A model generated the notes under the pieces. That model had not been told where the DNA came from. It searched no databases and worked only from the letters and a program-made list of their open reading frames with translations. 64,000 nt of DNA from Nannobrachium achirus. Its lineage: Eukaryota; Chordata; Actinopteri; Myctophiformes; Myctophidae. The stretch is from NCBI GenBank assembly GCA_963921795.1, contig OY997658.1, positions 47,123,915 to 47,187,914 on the forward strand, read 5' to 3'. The position numbers were made by a program, and so were the translations under genes. Below, piece after piece: positions 1 through 12,179 of the stretch (position 1 is its first letter; each line of letters starts with the position of its first letter).

Positions 1-137
1 AATTCTGCTTTCTTGCTATCTATCCCTCTCTCCTCCTCATTCCAACCCCCACAACATCACCTGCCCCCTCTTGCCCCCCTCCTTGTCCCTTCTCTCTCGC
101 TGTCTTTTCTCCTCTGTTTCCAAACTTTCTGATGCAG

Positions 138-362
138 ATTGAGTCTTTCAAGCTCAAATTCCGCGAGAACGCGCTCTCTCGCACGGACCACGGTGCCGAC
201 ATCATCACCTGGCCAGCCCTCACGGGCGACAACCCCTATCACCACCAAACACCCCCCCGCAGTGTCTCCCTCAACGATTCCCTGTACTTTGCAGGCTGTC
301 TGGGTTCCCTCTCTACCCCCTCCCTTCAGGTGGAGGTCAGGGGGTCGACAGTAGTGCTCTAA
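138..362 (+). CDS. Terminal coding exon of a tau/MAP2/MAP4-family microtubule-associated protein (partial gene)
   Basis: The reading frame enters through a splice acceptor (pyrimidine-rich tract, then gatgcag) at 137/138 and stops at TAA 360-362, giving 74 codons. The first residues (IESFKLKFRENALSRTDHGA) match the end of the last microtubule-binding repeat and the following conserved segment of tau, MAP2 and MAP4, which bind along microtubules. The later part contains SVSLNDSL, which may correspond to the serine-rich tau tail; the final 25 or so residues are not recognisable. Everything upstream lies outside the window. Transcription converges on the myosin genes. The choice among tau, MAP2 and MAP4 is open; the RENA..TDHGA spacing looks most tau-like. 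Confidence 0.72.
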   Translation: MESFKLKFRENALSRTDHGADIITWPALTGDNPYHHQTPPRSVSLNDSLYFAGCLGSLSTPSLQVEVRGSTVVL

Positions 363-3300
363 CAGGACTTGGATTTTGAACCTTCTATTTTCCCTTCATC
401 ATCCTCATCATCATCACAGTACTGTTCATCCTTAAACTTTGTGAATCTGTCAATCAGAGCCCCATCATCCCAACCCTACATCACTGGTATAACAGATCTG
501 AAATCACCCTCTACTGTCAAAATCGTCCTGACACAGTTTGATTCATGTGTGAACTTTGTCTTTAGATAATGAATACACTACCCTCTCTTCCTCCTCCGGC
601 GCTACTAGGGCCCCCCTTTGCCCCCATTCATTTGGCTGAGTTGACTGTGTATAGACTTGAGCATTGGGGGGCGGTTATCAGCGTGTGTGAAGAAAGAAAA
701 AAAAAGAAGGGATTGCAGCGTTTCAGATGAATCCCCATCACAGTATACACACTGGTGGTTGGCTTCACTTTGTTGTATCCTCTGTCGTTGTCCCCCCCAA
801 ACCCTTAACAACTACAGCTCTCATTTCATCCATGAACTGACCACCACTTCCATAATTATATGGGACACCTTCCTGGACTCACCTGTGGCTTCCGTATACA
901 GAGTCAAATGTGTAGTGTACCTTTTATTTGTGACCATAAGCGTGCTGTTGTGTGTTTTTTCCCTGCAATCGCATATTCATACTCACTGTTCATCTCAGCT
1001 AGTTCGTCACTTGCGGCCGCCCGCATAGCCACACCTCTTTGTCTCTCCTGTCCGTCATAACAGCAGGCACCTATACAAGCTGACAAACACACAGAAGTTA
1101 CTAGACTACTAGTAGGCTCTTTGAACTGTTTTAGGCTATTTAACTCTTTATTCTCTGTGTTTGTGATGATGTGTTTGAGTGAATAATACTGTAACAATGA
1201 ACTTTGGCGTTTTGTTTTGTTCTGAGCATAGTCTTTTATTTTTATCTTGTGCTCGATGACTTCTTGTTTCTGTTTCCCCCGTCGGTTTTGTTTTGGTTTA
1301 AAAAAGGTTTTATTTCTTTATTTATTATTATATGTTTCGTCATGTAGTAAGTAATGCGGTGGATGGTCCTTTTGCCAATAGCACTCAAGAAACTCGTAAA
1401 CACGCACAGGTTTTGTGGAAAGCGAGGCACACAGTCGTTGAGAGGAATCTAGACGTTCAGAGGGCAGAAGGATGTGTCTAAAGGAGGTGAGGACAACAGA
1501 GGTGTGAAGGAAAAGAGAAAAGTGACATTTGAAGAATATTGTAACGTTATGACAAAACGATAGCTTTCAAACATGTTACAAACTGAAAGAATATAGAAAA
1601 CAGATAGAGGAAGCCAACTCAAGTGTTGATGGTTTTATTGGGAATGCTGTCCAGAGGGACATAGTTGAAGGAACGGTTACTGTGTGCCTTGTATGTGCCT
1701 CCTGTCCCGCGTCCCCAAACACCGCAGTACACAAGCATGATGGACGCTCACACACTAACAGTGGTGAGCCTCCTTCTCCGTGGAGAGACAGACAGACAGA
1801 TGGACAGATAGAAGTTGACAATAGTTAACAAAACAACGAGAAACGGTAGAAGAAGCTGCCTGGCGTTGCTGTAGTGAAGACGTACCAACTGTCTGTCCCG
1901 GTAGTCATGGATAGGGTTGTGGACTCGTTTGGGGTATTTTTTGAGGGTTATGGTAGTATGTTTTTGGCAGTTGACAAAACATAAGGTTTGATGGAAAAGG
2001 ATTAATAAATATGTATTAATTGGTTTTCTTGTCAAGGTATCGGCAGTGGAACAGTCGACGTGGCTTATCTTCTACTATTGTAGCAATGTATTGAAGTATT
2101 GCCTCCAATTGCCTTTATAGTGCATGGCTAGATAACATAATATGCCCAGAGCTGAGCGCCTTTGTGCATTATGACTTGCAGTGTTGTGGTTTAGTACTGT
2201 ATCTCTGTCCTCGGGGCAATCCTAGATATAGTAGCTTTCCTTGTTATAAAGTCAAATAATGATTGAATGATAAACAGGCAGAAATAATTATTTTGTATTT
2301 GTTGGTAGCAGTTCTACATGTTAAACTCTTGAACAGACGACGTAAGATGCATTTACATTGCTGCAATCTATGTGCATTGTGCAGACTTCTACAGCAGGAG
2401 AATGGATGCAACATTTGCGTCCCAGCACAATAATGCAGCAATAATGGATTGTCAATATGTTATCCTCCATCATATAACGATTAATTGAATACATTGTGAT
2501 CCCGAATTATTATTAACATACGTTCCCCTCTATCTATCTATTACACGGATAAGCAATTTAAAATGTTGGTTTCATTTTATTTTCAACAAGTATCTTACAC
2601 TCAGGGGTTAAAGTTCTCAGTCCTGGGGACTGATTTCAGTCTTGAGGATTCCATAGGGTCTGTTTCTGAGATCAGTGCAAAAACACGAATAAATAAAATA
2701 AGGGGGAGGTGTAGCGATGGCCACGGTGTGAATGACGAAGTTGTCAAAAAGTCTAGTGATCTCCAAACTAAAAAGCAGTTACAATTTCAAGATATGAGTA
2801 TTTGAATTGGCCAGACAAGCAATAGAAGACAACAGAACTTCAGAAGATATTTCTATAAAATAAAGCATAGATTGGCACACATACATTCAGTGAAAGCAGT
2901 TCAGAACTTCAGGAGAAAAATAATAATAATATAATTTTAAAAGAAAGTGTGCGCTGCACATGCCATGTTTCAAGAAATCACATATTGGGACATGGTCTGA
3001 AAATAATTTCAGTCTTGTGATTCTTTTTGGCTTTAACCCCTGTACACTGTCTTTACACTCTTTACACTGTTCCCCTAATCCCCCCCACCCTCATATTAAA
3101 TGTAGACTATCAAGTTTAATTGAATCCACAAATTCCCCAGCCCTGATGTCCAAAACACAGATATACAGTACCATGCAAACTGCAAAACGCAAATTAAATT
3201 GACACTTAAATGTCACCTTTTGTAGAGAGTTTACACAAGAGAGGGAGAGAGGGGCATAAATACAAATCAATAGCACCTTAATGCTTGAATATCAAAGAAC

Positions 3301-4620
3301 ATCATTTGATTAATGATTTAAGGAGAAAAGTTGTAATATTGCCCAATAAGAGCTTTGCACATGCTCTTTATACTAGTAAATACTCTTATTTTTTATTTTA
3401 TTTGTGTTTTCTTCCCAATTAACAAAATTATATCCCTTTACATTTGAGGAATAGCTTATCAAGCCAACTGAGAAGAATGCAAGTGTTTTGGAAGATATTG
3501 GCAATAAACTTTTACTGAGCGAAAGAGTGATTTCTTCTAAAAATGGAAACCTTTTAAATATGGATGTAGGAATGCTTTTTAAGTCCAAACCAGGGCAAGA
3601 TTTGTGAGAATAGCAGTTGACGCCGTGGATAGCTTTCTTGTGCCACGGTTATTTTAAATTTTCCTTGTGCCTGTTTGCAGCCGTGTTATCTTCAGCTTTT
3701 ATCCCAGGGTTTTTATTTTACTGTTCTTTAGCACTCTATTGAGATTGCACACGGATGTATATAGATATGTTACCGTTTATGCACTCTGTATCGCCACAGG
3801 AACAAAAATAACACCAATGGGGGTTTAAAGCCTAATTTATACTTTCTATACTTTCAAGTGTTGCTCACCAAAAATTTCAGTTTTCTTTAAATCAGTTATT
3901 TTCACAGAGCGGCATAAATTAGGCTTAAGTTTGTTAAGAGTAACCTTATGTTCATCTTCCTTTTATGAGTTAATTATAGGAAGTGTTTTATCATTCTGAT
4001 TATTACGATTATTAATATGATACTATTATTATTGGGCAAGTCCAACGTTTTTGTAAGAAAGGGGTCGTTGAAGTGAAAGAATGTCTTTTGAGAAATAATG
4101 TACTAAAGATGCAACACTTTTGTATATGTATTTATCGTTGTGTTTCAGTTGCTATGTGGTGGTTGCGCTGAAAGTGTTATATTCCCCAGGTAGTTGCTCA
4201 AATGAGGCCATTTAAGTGCAGCCACATTGTCTATCTACAGTACACAGCCTGCACAAAACAGTGCTCTGAAGTTACAATTTGAAGGGGGGAGGGTGCACAC
4301 AGCAAGGTCTTTGCTCCAGCACACAAGGCTGAAAATCCCACATAACAGGCTTTGTAGCAATGGCTCAGATTTGAAACTTTAGCTGGCATGTAAAGGTTAA
4401 TTGCGGGGGGAAAACAAATCTTGTGGTCTGCTGCATTTACCCTTAGAAACAACACCACCCAGGTAAACTTTTAAAATAATACCAGAAACCCCAGTCTTAA
4501 GAACTGAATATATATTTGCTGGAAATGTATCTTGATATTAACATGCAGGATACAGTGACCTCTGTGGGTTGGCAGGGAAATTACAACAAAATCTGAATCT
4601 AATCTGTATGAGTCACATTG
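363..4620 (+). other. Probable 3' UTR of the MAP-family gene and adjoining AT-rich noncoding DNA
   Basis: No credible coding exon is visible on either strand; all open frames are short and unlike known proteins. Genes of this family often have 3' UTRs of several kilobases, so part of this stretch is probably transcribed on the plus strand. Several AATAAA hexamers occur (for example near 2003, 2690, 2860 and 3505), any of which could serve polyadenylation. The true transcript end cannot be fixed from sequence alone. Confidence 0.4.
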
Positions 4621-4650
4621 GACATAAATAATGACTCATTGGACCAGGGA

Positions 4651-4804
4651 ATTAGCCAGTAGCTATGCCCCTCCCAAAAAGCTTTTGTCCAATGCTAGCT
4701 TAGAATAACTTCCTGCTTGCCAAGTTTTGCCTTGGCAACAGCCTTGGCAAGCTGCTGGTTGCTAAGCTAGCATTGGACATAGCTTAGCATAGCTACTGGC
4801 TAAT
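4651..4804. repeat. Hairpin-forming inverted repeat (MITE-like)
   Basis: The left arm starts attagccagtagctatgc and the right arm ends with its reverse complement gcatagctactggctaat. Inside these, gtccaatgctagcttag pairs with ctaagctagcattggac. The whole 154 bp folds on itself, as expected for a small nonautonomous DNA transposon. It lies in noncoding DNA. Confidence 0.6.
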
Positions 4805-5310
4805 TACTCGTTAAAGCAGAGTTTTGGGGGTTAAGGTCAATGTGCAGATTTTTACTTTGGGAGTATTGTTGCCCATGCTGTTTTGGGGGCATCAGTACAG
4901 ATTGACCGTTGCATAACTTGACAGTCCTTCACAATAACACAGCAATACACTTGGATATATACATGCCCTAGAGTGTCACAGACAGCCGCACCCTAACACA
5001 AACCTTGTTGAAGTTTAAGAAGACTAACTGTAGCTGTCAGGTTTGGCTTGTGTAATAAAGGCTCCCAAGTAATCCATGCTAGGAGTAGGGCTGCATCTAG
5101 TGCACACATACCCAAACATGCAAGTGTACTACTAGTTAACAACAACACTTACTGTACCTAAAGAGCATGCGGAAACACTGGGGATGTGTTTGCTAATTGC
5201 TAGACCTACATCATTTGCAGAATTTCCTTATTGTTTTATTTTTGTTTTTCATTTATTTCGAACTTTATTTTTATTTTTTGTTTGAAAGAAGTTTTTATTG
5301 TGATTACTTG

Positions 5311-5773
5311 TTAACTCATTAACTGCCAAAAACGTGAATCCCTTAAAAATCCCGTTGTCCCACCCTGCCACGCCCGTGAATCCCGTGAATAAAAAAAAAA
5401 AAAAAAAAAAAAAGTTTTTTTTTTTTTTTTTTTTTTTTTCAAAAATTTTTTTTTGGACCCCAAAAACGTTAGTAGGCATGATAGCGATCGCGAAATTGCT
5501 TGTTTAACCCCCATACAACCCCCATACAACTCAGGTAGCAGACCTCCAAGCTCACAACAGTGTAAAACATAATGGCTGCTATCTCATGAATGCCTGAACG
5601 GATTTCCATTCGGATTTTTTTGTTTGAAAGCTGTGAGCAATGTGGACACACGTGGTGCATTATCTAGGCATGGGTGTGCATGATCCGTGCACTATGAATT
5701 ACATGGAAGTCTATGGAGACGAATGGCAGTTAAAGAGTACGAAGGTATTGTTAAATGGCAGCATATGAGTTAA
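5311..5773. mobile_element. MITE-like element with TTAACTCAT ends and an A/T foldback tract
   Basis: Both ends read TTAACTCAT in inverted orientation, followed by similar sequence containing CTGCCA. Near 5388-5439 about 25 A residues are followed by one G and about 25 T residues, which would form a near-perfect hairpin. TTAA ends are typical of piggyBac-type insertions. The boundaries are inferred. Confidence 0.4.
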
Positions 5774-6788
5774 TTAGTGATGTGATTATTAAATATGAAA
5801 TAAAATGCATAAAACTGTTAAACGTTTAGACTTGTGTCTTGATGTCCTTGTCCTATACTGCTATCTATCTATAAATGCGACAGATCTCTGTGAGTATGTA
5901 TGTATGTGCCCCGCGTATCTCGAGAACCGTTCGTCCCACCGGCTTCAGATTTGGCACGCGCGCTCCACGCCACGACGCAGAGTTCAGTGCCGGGCCTCGA
6001 CCCGACCCGATGCGCGGTTTTCCGAAACCGGCGCAAAACGTTCGGAATCTCCTTATGCGGAGCTGATTGTTGACATCAGGCTGTTCCGGAGGAAGCGCTG
6101 ACTCATTGTGACATCACTTCATAAAAGGCTCTGACATCACGTACGCCACATGAGTCAACAAAAAATCTCTGTGAATGTGTATGTAGTTAAAGCGTGGAAG
6201 CTTCTGCTTTGTTTAAATCAATTCCGTCGCAGACTCGACAAGAAGAACAAACGAGTGTGGAATGTGGATCATAATATCACGCAGCGTGCTCCAGTCCAGT
6301 GACACAACAACGGATCACATCAGCGAACATTGGACACAATGGACAGGGATGTTATAAAGCTAAACGTGGTACTAATCTTGCATGTTTAACCAGTGGGCTC
6401 ACGAGTGCTGTCTGTCTGTATCTGCATTCGGTCGTGTCGGGTGTTCACTGCGCTCCGCTGAGCAGCTCAGTGCTGCTGTAAAAGACGCATGTCTGTAGAG
6501 TCGCTACAAGTGCTTTTTGGGGGAGGGCTGATGGGGCATTCAATGCGCCTCTTAAACACAGGATATAATGAAATACTATTATGCAAAAACCGATCCAACC
6601 GTGGAATGTACCGATCCAAACGCTCACGATACGATACATCACGATTCCAGCCGTCAATTGTACCGATCCACCCTGAATGAACCGATTCACTCGTATCGCG
6701 CACGTTTGTATCGCGATTACGATCCGTACCGGTATATCTTCGCATCCCTAGTATGTATGTATGTAATCCGCGTATCTCGAAACCGTTC

Positions 6789-7530
6789 TTCCCACCGGCA
6801 CACGCGTTCTCCATATATGGGCATAAAATGAATGCCCGTATGCGGAACTGATGTCTGACATCAGAGTTTTCTGCAACCGGTACTGTGTGTGCAGAGATCT
6901 CCATATATGGGCATAAGGGGACAAAGGCAAACAGATGGTCAAAACGGGTCCTATGACAACAGGTATATTGGGGTTTGCATTAAAGGGTGTGGGCATTCAT
7001 TCCCTATTTCAAATTCGGCACGCGCGTTCCCCACTGCAGCAGGTAGTGCAGTGCTCGGCCTCGACCCGACACACGATTTTCTGGAACCAGCATGAAAGGT
7101 TCGGATTCTGATGTCTGACATCAGGATTTTCCGGAACTGGCACTGTGTCTGCATAGATCTCCATATATGGGCATAAAATGAATGCAGACAGACAGATACA
7201 GATATCTACATATATGGGCATAAATGGACACAGGCAAACAGATGGTCAAAGATCTCCATATATGGGCATAAAGTGGACGCAGACAGACAGATACAGATAT
7301 CTCCATATATGGGCATAAATGGACACAGGCAAACAGATAGTCAAAACGGGTCCTATCTGAAGGGACACTATCTGCGGCATAAAATGGACGCAGATAGACA
7401 GATATCTCCATATATGGGCATAAAATGGACCCAGAACTATATCTGCAGTGATCTCCATATATGGACATAAAATGGACGCCGACAGACAGACAGCTACAGA
7501 TATCTCCATATATGGGCATAAATGGACACA
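6789..7530. repeat. Array of repeat units built around CCATATATGG
   Basis: A unit resembling gatctccatatatgggcat plus a purine-rich tail (gacgcagacagacagatac or acaggcaaacagatggtc) recurs nine times with variable spacing. Eight copies contain the exact palindrome CCATATATGG (6811, 6901, 7161, 7256, 7303, 7408, 7455 and 7506); the copy at 7208 has one substitution. The flanks (5880-6790 and 6950-7120) carry related, more degenerate blocks sharing cgcgtatctcg..accgtt and tctgacatcag. There is no coding potential. Confidence 0.75.
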
Positions 7531-7854
7531 GGCAAACAGATGGTCAAAACGGGTCCTATGACAACAGGTATAATGGGGTTTGCATTAAAGGGCGGGGCAT
7601 TCATTCCCTATTTACATCGTTCCCGAGTTGGCCAGGTCGCCGACTAGACGCTGTAGTATAATATAAATAAACAGACAGACATATAGGTCAGTTTGAGACG
7701 TGAAACATTTCATGTCATTTATCTTCAGATTGAACTGATAATTGGCTAGTTGACCTAAAATTTGTAGAAACTTACAGTTTGTTACTGTAAGGCCTTTCTT
7801 AGCTGGCAAAATAACAATCTTGACGCAAACTTGTTGCACTATAATTCTATTTTC

Positions 7855-8002
7855 TAGTGGTTTTCAACCAGTGGTCCTTGAGGGGGTTCCAGGAGGTCCC
7901 CAGCTAAATGATGGAGAGTTGGTAATCTCATCAATGGTGCATGGTCCGTGGCTCAAATGCTCAATACATTATGGAGCTTATGAAAAAGGTTGAAAACCAC
8001 TG
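7855..8002. mobile_element. hAT-type MITE remnant
   Basis: The left end reads tagtggttttcaacc and the right end ggttgaaaaccactg. These are inverted copies of the CAGTGGTT-type terminus common in hAT elements. The 148-bp interior (including ggtccttgagggggttcc) has no coding capacity. I could not identify an 8-bp target duplication. Confidence 0.55.
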
Positions 8003-8071
8003 CTCTGTCAGGCCACAAGGGGGAGCTGGGAACGAGAGACCGTGGTGAAGTGGTTTCAGGTTGGATGTTCG

Positions 8072-8140
8072 TAGCCTGGTTATATAAACCAGACTGCACA
8101 ACACCACCCCCTGGCAGTGTGTGGCTGGCCCGCCAGGCTA
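8072..8140. repeat. Short inverted-repeat element with TAGCCTGG termini, copy 1
   Basis: This 69-bp element begins tagcctgg and ends ccaggcta, and contains a stretch matching acaccaccccctggcag. An inverted, slightly longer copy lies at 9590-9672, so it is a dispersed small palindromic repeat. Confidence 0.5.
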
Positions 8141-8301
8141 GATTTAGCCGGACACATATATAGTCCCATCAACTAACCCTGAAAAACCACTTAGAGGCAG
8201 CAGCCGTTCGCAACTGGTAAAAAACAAACATATCCCATGCAGCCCTACCCTCCCCTGACCCCTCTTTGTATTTACCTACTGTATGTTTTTATTTTTTTAT
8301 T

Positions 8302-8847
8302 GTCTCCACCAGCCGAAGGCAGGGGGAGAGTATGTTTTCGCCCCTGTCCGTCCGTGCGTCCGTCCGTCCTCCGAGTTTGTGTACAGCTAATCTTCGGCGC
8401 CGTTGGCCCGATCGCTGCCAAACTGAGCACACAAACTCCCTGGATGCCAATTCAGAACCTCTGTCCCACATTTTTCAAATGGACCTATTCTAGCGCCACC
8501 ATGAGGCCGATGTTTGCAAAACACATTTCTGTACACTACTACCTACAAATCGGTAGACAGTATCTCTACAGTCATGTGATCATCATGGATACGTCCGATT
8601 TTCCATATTCCATCCTGATTGGCTACAATTGGCTTCCAAAGTTTGCAGTATTGCTCAGTTTTGAACAAAATGCCTCAAATCATGAACACAGCGTGCAATC
8701 TTGGTGAAATTGGGCGTGCACGTTCCCACTAGGTAGAGGAAGAAATGCCACTTCAAATTTCTCAAATCAGCCTCATGGTGGCGCTATAACAGGGCAATTT
8801 GTGTGGCCTGGTGGAGACCTGTGCTCGGAAGAGCACTGCTTCTAGTT
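8302..8847 (+). mobile_element. Dispersed nonautonomous element, forward copy
   Basis: The left end (gtctccaccagcc) is an inverted match to the right end (ctggtggagac), followed by ctgtgctcggaagagcactg. An inverted copy lies at 10488-10894, with diverged relatives at 12180-12955, 20870-21420, 28490-28740, 39350-39800 and 61023-61444. Shared landmarks are the aatgcctcaaatcatg and catgtgatcatcatgg segments. The family matches no protein and looks like a DNA-transposon derivative. Confidence 0.55.
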
Positions 8848-8869
8848 TTTAAATTGTTTTCCCCTTTTT

Positions 8870-9085
8870 TCCCTGTCTATATCTACTGCATAGTACGGTG
8901 TTCTATCCATCTGTCATTCAATGTTATATGAGATACTTCAATCGTTTCCTATGGAAATAAGCTTAGTCTTTTCTAGGATCTCCTTTTAGTAGACCTTGTA
9001 CCAGTGAACTGTACTGTCATGAAACTGTACTCTTTCCTATGCAAACTTCTAATAAAGTCTTCAATCAATCAATAAATCAATCAAT
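8870..9085 (+). mobile_element. Retroelement 3' end with CAAT-repeat tail
   Basis: The sequence ends aataaagtcttcaatcaatc, a polyadenylation hexamer followed by a short tandem tail typical of some LINEs or SINEs. A reverse-oriented copy sharing ctaggatctccttttagtag and gtttcatgacagtacag blocks lies at 44025-44190. Only the 3' part is present and there is no ORF. Confidence 0.5.
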
Positions 9086-9178
9086 TTTTCCATGTGTTTG
9101 TGTGACATATAGGTTTTTGGTATGACTGTTCTCATGCCCAGTTCTAATGGTTGACTGATAGATAGATTGATAGGTTGG

Positions 9179-9212
<34 letters not shown>

Positions 9213-9461
9213 TAATGCTTTATTAACAGTCATGCAAAAACAAGCAGAAAAACTCTAGTGCATGTCAGTATTGATTGAAAATTTGTTAAATTACCATGGT
9301 CAAAATAAAATATGCTTTCCCATGTTTTTGTGCACGTGTTGTTTAGAACCGCACATTGCACACAATCAACTCAGGAAAACATATAGGCCTACTGTAATAA
9401 ACATGTAAATTACGATCACACAACTAGACTTATCATACAGATAAGATAACCTATAATACAT

Positions 9462-9463
<2 letters not shown>

Positions 9464-9548
<85 letters not shown>
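9464..9548. repeat. (AC)n microsatellite
   Basis: About 85 bp of uninterrupted AC dinucleotides. It sits in repeat-rich noncoding DNA near a TTGA-repeat stretch at 9178-9211. Confidence 0.97.
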
Positions 9549-9549
<1 letters not shown>

Positions 9550-9589
9550 CCACACACTCACAACACCGGGTAGTATAGGGCCTCTTACG

Positions 9590-9672
9590 TAGCCTGGCGG
9601 GCCAGCCTCTATCACACACTGCGTTTTACCGCCAGGGGGTGGTGTTGTGCGGTCTAGTTTATTAACCAGGCT
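9590..9672. repeat. Short inverted-repeat element with TAGCCTGG termini, copy 2
   Basis: This is the inverted relative of 8072-8140. It begins tagcctggcgggcc and ends accaggct, and carries the gccagggggtggtgttgtgc block on the opposite strand. Confidence 0.5.
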
Positions 9673-10487
9673 CTTACGAGGTATCTGCTCGGGTCTCTCT
9701 CCCCCTCCCTCCCTCCCCTCTCTCTCTGCTCAGGGGCTGTTAAGTCTGACATCATTTTGTAGGCAGAGGAGAACTTTTGGGGCCAAAAGGCCCCAGCGCA
9801 CGTGAATCTTTTTACTATTTACACATTTTTCTTCTCTTTGTAAAGTGGTAGAATTATACTTTAGTCGTTGTTTTTGTCTTGGATCTGTTCAAATAGCGAG
9901 GGACAGATATTGACAATAAATCTGCTTGGAGGTCTGACTACAAAATTATGTCACGGCTTAAAAGCCCCTATATGTGTCGTCCAGAGATAACTTGTTATGA
10001 TGTGACACTTTAATAACATTGAATTGAATTGAACAGAACAAACACAATGAAAATGGCAGTGGGCAACGTCTTGTCATATGGGATTGACCTTAGATTACAC
10101 TACTATGGAATCACAGCAATGTTCAAAGACTCAAAGACTGTTTTCTTTTTTAATGGAAACCACAACTATATGTATTTAAGATACCTTGCCAGAGGAAATA
10201 TAACATGATATCCTCCTGTCCTCAAGTAAATCTGTCCTCAGCCAGTTTAATAAATTTACTTAGTTGTAGGCTATGTATCTGTTTTGACTGACATGTTTAG
10301 CACACCTGCTACAACACACCTTCACATGGAATCACAACAATGTCCAAAGCCTTTGTCATCAACATAGGACAACTGTTCACCTTAAAGGGATATTATATTT
10401 CATTTTAAAATAAAATGAACATTTGGACATTAATTTTAAAGGGGGCCTGTCACCTAAAGGATTACTGTCACTTTAAGAATCATCTTA

Positions 10488-10894
10488 AGCAGTGCTCTTC
10501 TTCTTTGAGAAATTTGAAGTGGCATTTCTTCCTCTACCTAGTGGGAACGTGCACGCCCAATTTCACCAAGATTGCACGCTGTGTTCATGATTTGAGGCAT
10601 TTTGTTCAAAACGGAGCAATCCTGCAAACTTTGGAAGCCAATTGTAGCCAATCAGGATGGAATATGGTAAATCGGACGTATCCATGATGATCACATGACT
10701 GTAGATATACTGTCTACGGATTTGTAGGATTTTTGGACAAAATCTGTAGGAGTAGTGTACATAAATGTGTGTGCTCAGTTTGGCAGCGATCAGGCCAACG
10801 GCGCCGGAGATTAGCTGTACACAAACTCGGAGGACGGACGGAAGCACGGACGGACAGGGGCGAAAACATACTCTCCTTCGGCTGGTGGAGACAA
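10488..10894 (-). mobile_element. Dispersed nonautonomous element, reverse copy
   Basis: The reverse complement of this stretch matches 8302-8847 over most of its length, ending at the ccttcggctggtggagac terminus. Compared with that copy it has an internal deletion and point changes. It encodes nothing. Confidence 0.6.
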
Positions 10895-11018
10895 AAACAA
10901 GTTAATATTTGTATGATGTCATTGTGGGGATGCGCAATTATAAGCCAATCAAATTAATTGTCTACATATCCTGACTGTATGACTACTTACTGTACTGGTC
11001 AGCTGTTGTTGGGGGGCG

Positions 11019-11102
11019 AGGGGCAGATTACACTGTGACATGAGCTTCAGACTGTTTCAGACCGTTTTCAGAGAAGCTCATGTCACAGTGTAATCTGCCC
11101 CT
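11019..11102. repeat. Perfect 30-bp inverted repeat with 24-bp loop
   Basis: Positions 11019-11048 are the exact reverse complement of 11073-11102 (the arm begins aggggcagattacactgtga). The 24-bp loop contains cagactgtttcag. The perfect arms suggest a recent hairpin or MITE. Next to it, the sequences cctaaagg and tttaggtgacag at 10450 and 11110 may belong to a larger foldback. Confidence 0.8.
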
Positions 11103-11240
11103 CAACCCCTTTAGGTGACAGTTCCCCTTTAAGTCAGGAGGACTTCTCAAGCTCAAGGTTGTAACTTGTACCCACTGCACAACTCAACTCAGGAAACCAT
11201 GTAATAAACCATGTAAATGAGGATCACACAACTAACACAG

Positions 11241-11271
11241 ACGCACGCACGCACGCACGCACGCACTCACA

Positions 11272-11341
<70 letters not shown>
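11241..11341. repeat. Compound (CGCA)n/(CA)n microsatellite
   Basis: About 60 bp of tetranucleotide cgca units lead into about 40 bp of ca units. The alternating purine-pyrimidine pattern continues throughout. Confidence 0.95.
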
Positions 11342-11343
<2 letters not shown>

Positions 11344-12179
11344 TCAACTGAGTTTTTATTGGCATGAGAAAACATACGTTTACATTGCCAGAGCAAGTGT
11401 CAAAATATAGGTCTAATGAAAACAGTTGGAAAGGGGGTACAGCGCTGTGTAAACAGAGTTATGTTAGGCTACATTGTGTCGTTATATACTTGTGGGTATA
11501 AAGCTTTTTTGAAACAAATAGCAGCAATCTGTTGCAGTCACTTTGGAACAAATTTCACTAGAGCATCCCATTGAGTTGTGCATCAACTTGTTTTCAAGGG
11601 CATCCTTGAGAACGTTGAAAACGTGTTCTCGATACGATTTAAATACTACAAAAAAGCCTCATATTTAAAAGGTGTTTAAAAGTAGCAGCTCATACAGTAT
11701 ATGTGCAGCCAGCCAAGGTATCGTAGGCTACCTGCCAGGCGAGTACTGGTGATGGCCCCTGGGCCCCATAAAAAATGGGCTGTGTGTCCATGACGGATGA
11801 TGAGCCACGTAGGCCTATGCCCCATTGAAGCAGGTGGACTTTCTTTCCACAATTAAAACCATTCTTTCTTTTTTTCGAGCATGGAAGCTGGTTTCCATAG
11901 AGATAACATTGAATTACCAAGCTAAACTTTAGCTTTAAAGCTCCCTATGTGAATGAGGCAGACGATCTGCTATTTTCACTACTTGTGTGACACTTTTGTA
12001 TGATGATGAAGTCTTTTATTTTACCAAAAAACATTTGAAACTTGGAGATACAAGGTTTTTGCCTGACAGTGACTTATATTTATACCATATTTTAGCGATT
12101 ATGTTGTGAGGAAAACATTGAGATTATAGACATTTTGGTTAGAACTGACTGAAAATAACGTTGTACTTCAAGTTTAAAA

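Noticed and set aside
6467-7519. Minus-strand frames with repeated CPYMEI..AHIW motifs
   Set aside because: The repetition comes from the CCATATATGG DNA repeat; frames shift between units and there is no start, domain or splice context.
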